From positions 139,017-203,016 of the forward strand of contig KV425562.1 in the NCBI GenBank assembly GCA_001632425.1: a DNA stretch of 64,000 bases, read 5' to 3'. Position 1 is the stretch's first letter; every line of letters starts with the position of its first letter. This DNA comes from Neolentinus lepideus HHB14362 ss-1. Its lineage: Eukaryota; Basidiomycota; Agaricomycetes; Gloeophyllales; Gloeophyllaceae. The position numbers and the translations under genes were made by a program. The notes beneath the pieces were generated by a model that ran no database searches, was not told the origin of the DNA, and was given only the letters and a program-made list of their open reading frames with translations. This document shows, piece after piece, positions 60,520-64,000 of the stretch.

Positions 60520-63500
60520 TCAGCCTCTCCACTTCACCCACTTGCCCTCCTCCTCGACTTCGCATTTTCTTCTCACGACATCCACGACCTTCTCCCTAAT
60601 CCCACCCTTGGTTCTCCGCGATTTCCGAGAGCCAGGCGCCAGGTCCCTCTCGCACTTGTCCACAAGCTCCTCAACCGTCATGCCGAAATCACCGCTCGTC
60701 CTGTGGCTGCCTCTGATAACGCTCTCAATCTCCTTCTCGCTCGGCAGCGCGTACCGGTTTGGATCGCTGATCGGGCGTTCCGCGAATTCTTTAGGAATAT
60801 CTAGCTGTGGTTTCGGGTCGAAGAAAGGCGAAGACTCGTCAAAGAATTTCTTAATAATTTCGTCCTCATTGATCGCCTCAATGTCGGATGGCTCCCAAGC
60901 AGGCCGCTGATCTTTCGGCAGCTTGTCGATTAACACCGCGCGGACGCCCGTCGCAAAGTCGGGGCTAGCACCGTTCTACAGCACAGCATAGCAAGAGTCA
61001 GTTAAGGTGATCCACCGCATAATTAAAGGAAAATGAAAAGCGCAGTATAATGAAGGACATATAACTAAATTGCCTGAATTAAGGCAGCAACCTGTCCAGC
61101 GCAGGCTAAGAAACTGTGAAACACTGGAATCGCACTGGAATACAGGGCCATTCGGTGCCTTTAGCCCGAGGTGATGCAAGGGCACAAGAGAAGCACCTCG
61201 CACATCTGCGATCTGTGCCCGCAACTTTGCGAGATGCGAGATTCCTGATCAAGCGCCAGCCGCGGGAAGCAAGCGCTCTCCCGCTGCCTCGGTGCCATCA
61301 CGGCACCGAGTATACATAGGCCAGGAAAGGCAGGGTGATGGCAGTGATGCGAGCGGGAGGAATAGGGGAGAAGTGATGCCGGCCTGGGAGAACCCGGTCC
61401 ACTCCCAGACCTCGGGAGTCAGGGACTGGAGCATACCCTGCGGAGAACACGACAAATCGCAACTCCATTCATGCAGGAAAGCAAATGTCCAAAATAACGG
61501 GAGAGGCCACGAGGACGCGCCCAATCTCGGAGACCGGGAATCGCGCGCGCAGCTTTAATATGGAGACTAGTCTGCGGCCCAGTCAATACGCCTTCCGCAA
61601 ACGCGCGATCAACCCCCCCGGCGCGTCCAACCCTCCCGGTCGCGCCCGTACCGCGCTGGATGCCCCAGAGCCACAATAATGAACCCCGCTGACGCCAGCG
61701 CTCCCATCAGCCGCGCACGCGGCCACAATCTGACCCCCCGTCCCTGTCCCTGTAGCACGAAGGACGACGAGCGATCACGAAGCTTAGGCAGGTACGACGA
61801 CACAGTTAACCCCTGGGTGATCCCCCTTCCCTGCAGAATGGAAGACGTAAAGACACAGTCATACTCTAGTCCCTGGCCCCCTGCCTGATACCCCTTCGCC
61901 ATAGAATGGAAGACGCAAAGACACAGTCATCCCCCGACCCTGCCATATCAATCCCAGCAGGCACACCCCCCGGTACACCAACCCTCCCGACCCAATAACC
62001 ACGCCACGTGTGCAGCAATGCCACCCCGATCACCTAGCGCCCACGACCGGGGAACCAAGCGATCAGATCCCCGATGTCACGTCCCGAAATCCGCGTGTGC
62101 GATACACGAGATAGTTGTCTCTCTGCTCTGCACCCATGGACACGCACAGGAATCCGACCGCGCTCCAAACGAGCCAGGAAAACCACCCGCCCTACGACCC
62201 TGTTAAGACCAGAAGGTCCGCCACCTCGCCACTTCCTTCCAAAGACAACAGGTATATCTCCCCAGGACATAGCAAGTCCTCCGCGCCGCATCCTTGGAAA
62301 TACCAAATCTGCCTCCCCAAGACAGTACGTGTCCATCCCCACACCCCGAAACACCGTGGACCTTGTATACCGCCCAGTCCCGCAGCCTCCGAGTCCAAGG
62401 AACAGCGAGGGAACCGATATTCCGCGAGTGCGGGAGATACGAAGCTTCAAACGACCCGGGAAGCACCATCCCAGATCCCGCGCGGCCAGATACAAGACAA
62501 GACTCCAAACGATCCAGGGAGCACAGCAGCAGCGACCACGAGCACGCCATCCCAAATACCGCGCTCCAAACGAGCCAGGAAAACCACCCGCCCTACGTCC
62601 CTGTTTCTTCAATCCAAGCCAAAAACCCGAACCCACCAAAAAAACCCCAAACCACCACCAAAAAAACTCAAACATCCCCCACTACCCCCCCAAAAAAACC
62701 CCAAAACCACACCCCCGGCCCAAAAAACCCACTCACCACAAACGCAGTCGCAACCCCCAACTCCATCCCCAACGCCTCCCTCAGCACATTCCCACCCCTC
62801 TCCAACGCCTCCCGCCCCCGCCTCTGCGCCTCCAGCGCGACCACCAAGCTCGTCGGGCTGCGCGCCCCCAGCGCCTCCCTCGTCCGTCTCGCCCACGCCT
62901 CCGCCTCCACCACCTCCTCCCTAGTGAAATTGCGGAACCCCACATCCAGCGCGGCGTCGGGCAGGGAGGAGCGGTGCGAGAGGAGGAGCAGCGCGTCGAG
63001 GATGTCGGCGACGGAGCGGTAGCTGAAGGCGGCGTCGAGCGCCGCGCGCACGGCGCCGGTGTGCGGCCCGCTCGGGCGCGCGAGGCGGCCGGTGTGGGCG
63101 GGGGTCTGGGTCTGGGGGTGGCCGTGTCCTGTCTGTGCGAATGCGGATAGTTTCGCCTGGTGAGGTGAGTGAGTGGTACGAAAACCAAAAAACCAAAAAC
63201 CAACAACCCACCTCGCCCGTATCCCCCGCCCCCTCATACCACGCCTCCACCACCGCGTCCACGGTCTCCCAGCTCGGCTCCTCCAGCGCCTCCAGCGCGC
63301 GCAGGAGCGCCGGCACCGAGGCGGACGGCACAAAGTGCGTCGCGAGCCCGAGCTCGTAGACTTCGCGGCCGACGATGGTCTCGGAGGTGAGCGCGAGGTA
63401 GGGGCCGAGGGCACCGTCGAGTCTGGGGGAGGCGGGGGTTGGGGGTTAGCAAGTGGAGTTGGAAGGGGGAGAAGGAGTAAACGAGAAAGGACGCACCTGG

Positions 63501-64000
63501 CGAGGAACGCACTCGCGCCGACGTCGGGGGAGTACCCGATTTTGGTCTCTGGCATGGCGAATTTTGTGTTTTCCGTCGCGATGCGGAAGGGGGCCTGCAT
63601 GCAGAGGCCCGCGCCGCCGCCCACTGTTTACGGGAAGGTGGAGAAGTGTGAATGTAGGGGGTGCCGGACCAATCCAATCCAAGCATGAGCGGTGAACACC
63701 AAAGCAGTCGAGTCGAGACGAGAAAGCACGCACTGGTGATGCCGTCCATGATGGCGACGTAGGGCTTGCCGAGGGAGGCGAGGAGGTAGTCCATCTCGAA
63801 CTCGCGCTTGAAAAAGTCGACGGCGCGCGGGCGGGTGGAGGGGTGGGCGGCTTGGCGGACGACGCCTGGGTGAGGGGGGTAAGTAAGGGGGGAATGAGAG
63901 AAAGGGAAGACGCACTGGCGACGTCGCCGCCTGCGCAGAAGGCGCGCCCGTTGCCGCGGCCGATGATGAGCTTGCAGAGGTCGGCGGCGGCGAATTCCTG
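60520..64000 (-). CDS. 3-hydroxyisobutyryl-CoA hydrolase (partial, 5' end outside)
   Basis: Mitochondrial crotonase-fold hydrolase of valine breakdown. The window starts inside the gene: [16 protein letters not shown] (oxyanion-hole region), [11 protein letters not shown] joined to MGGGAGL (second oxyanion-hole Gly block), then [21 protein letters not shown] with the catalytic-region Glu and Asp, [15 protein letters not shown], and C-terminal [19 protein letters not shown] ... RPAWEPSDI. These distinguish it from plain enoyl-CoA hydratase. Introns have the usual size except the last, 60976-62736 (1761 nt), which splits FV and NGASPDF in phase 0 with a perfect GTGAGT donor. GC content of the upstream exons is very high. 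The stop codon lies in an 8-bp perfect hairpin (60506-60524). Confidence 0.9.
61835..61930. repeat. Tandem-like duplication, 28 nt core, period 68
   Basis: AGAATGGAAGACGTAAAGAC at 61835 continues 8 further bases and recurs at 61903-61930 with one mismatch. Confidence 0.75.
62157..62204. repeat. Direct repeat copy 1 (48 nt)
   Basis: Begins ACCGCGCTCCAAACGAGCCA; recurs at 62558-62605 with a single mismatch, 401 bp apart. Related shorter units (CAAACGAcCCGGG, CAAACGATCCAGGGA) lie between the copies near 62447 and 62508, pointing to a diverging minisatellite. Confidence 0.8.
62558..62605. repeat. Direct repeat copy 2 (48 nt)
   Basis: Second copy of the repeat at 62157-62204; 47 of 48 bases identical. 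Confidence 0.8.
62617..62736 (-). repeat. G/T-rich tract at the 5' end of the intron
   Basis: On the transcribed (minus) sense, runs of 3-7 G alternate with runs of T for about 120 nt directly after the splice donor. Several G-runs could form a G-quadruplex. Confidence 0.6.

Larger units (their letters stand above)
60976..62736 (-). other. Exceptionally long intron with internal repeats
   Basis: Donor GTGAGT (62736 down) and acceptor TGTAG (to 60976) join the two conserved halves of the hydrolase in phase. At 1761 nt it is about 30 times the size of the other introns. It contains two direct-repeat families and a G-rich tract. Long open frames inside (up to 358 residues on +) reflect GC content and repeats, and have no motifs. 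It probably grew by insertion and duplication. Confidence 0.75.

Noticed and set aside
62034..63150. Long open frames on both strands (213, 269 and 358 residues) in the hydrolase intron
   Set aside because: Pro/Arg- or Trp/Gly-rich translations of GC-rich repeats, overlapping in several frames, without any domain.

Overview
The window is nuclear DNA of a filamentous basidiomycete, most likely a mushroom-forming Agaricomycete. Genes are split by many 45-70 nt introns with GTRNGT-like donors and CTRAY-type branch points. The gene set (septin Cdc10, Dnf-type flippase, Tim54, Pam17, Ste23, MER3, a fungal class I sesquiterpene synthase, single-pass SH3 membrane proteins) is fungal, and the terpene synthase and SH3-TM proteins fit basidiomycetes best. 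No bacterial, viral or CRISPR feature was seen.

Layout. 1-1070: no confident gene. 1071-2617 (-): glutaminyl cyclase, head to head over 72 bp with TRAPPC4/Trs23 (2690-3271, +). 4308-5454 (+): single-pass membrane protein with a C-terminal SH3 domain. 6108-6994 (-): Pam17, divergent from FAN1 nuclease (7159-10574, +). 10813-15882 (-): Dnf-type P4-ATPase. 16444-17772 (-): septin Cdc10. 18228-19745 (-): Hsp90 activator Aha1, here with a membrane-anchor tail. 21622-22825 (+): DUF3429 mitochondrial-type membrane protein. 23234-25602 (+): F-box/WD40 protein. 26801-28222 (+): sesquiterpene synthase. 29384-30577 (-): a second SH3 membrane protein. 32860-33620 (+): hemerythrin-like HHE protein. About 33918-34043 (-): U6 snRNA. 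34368-35893 (+): Tim54. 36059-42538 (-): MER3/HFM1 meiotic helicase, divergent from CKS1 (42744-43230, +). 43512-47880 (-): Ste23/insulysin-type protease. 48157-49141 (-): uncertain gene. 49661-53176 (+): 1111-residue unknown membrane protein. 53323-55571 (-): RPA large subunit. 56467-58007 (-): indoleamine 2,3-dioxygenase. 60520 to beyond 64000 (-): 3-hydroxyisobutyryl-CoA hydrolase, interrupted by a 1.76-kb repeat-filled intron.

This is mainly an ordinary housekeeping region. Functions include mitochondrial import (Pam17, Tim54), genome maintenance and meiosis (FAN1, MER3, RPA1, CKS1), membrane traffic (TRAPPC4, P4-ATPase), septation (Cdc10), chaperone control (Aha1) and amino-acid catabolism (IDO, HIBCH). 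The terpene synthase stands alone, with no visible tailoring enzymes. Gene-poor stretches (19.7-21.6, 25.6-26.8, 28.2-29.4, 30.6-32.9, 58-60.5 kb) hold at most fragments: a tRNA-Ser 3' end and a copia-like reverse transcriptase motif.

The most interesting observation is that the last intron of AHA1 is 54 nt (a multiple of three) and begins inside an in-frame stop. Splicing it predicts a 397-residue Aha1 ending in a tail-anchor helix; retaining it predicts a 319-residue soluble form. Also notable are two Fus1-like SH3 membrane proteins, the repeat-filled HIBCH intron, a U6 gene with an extra 3' hairpin, paired MluI boxes before RFA1, and a terpene synthase with a DNISD variant of the metal motif. 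All exon structures were read by eye and are predictions.
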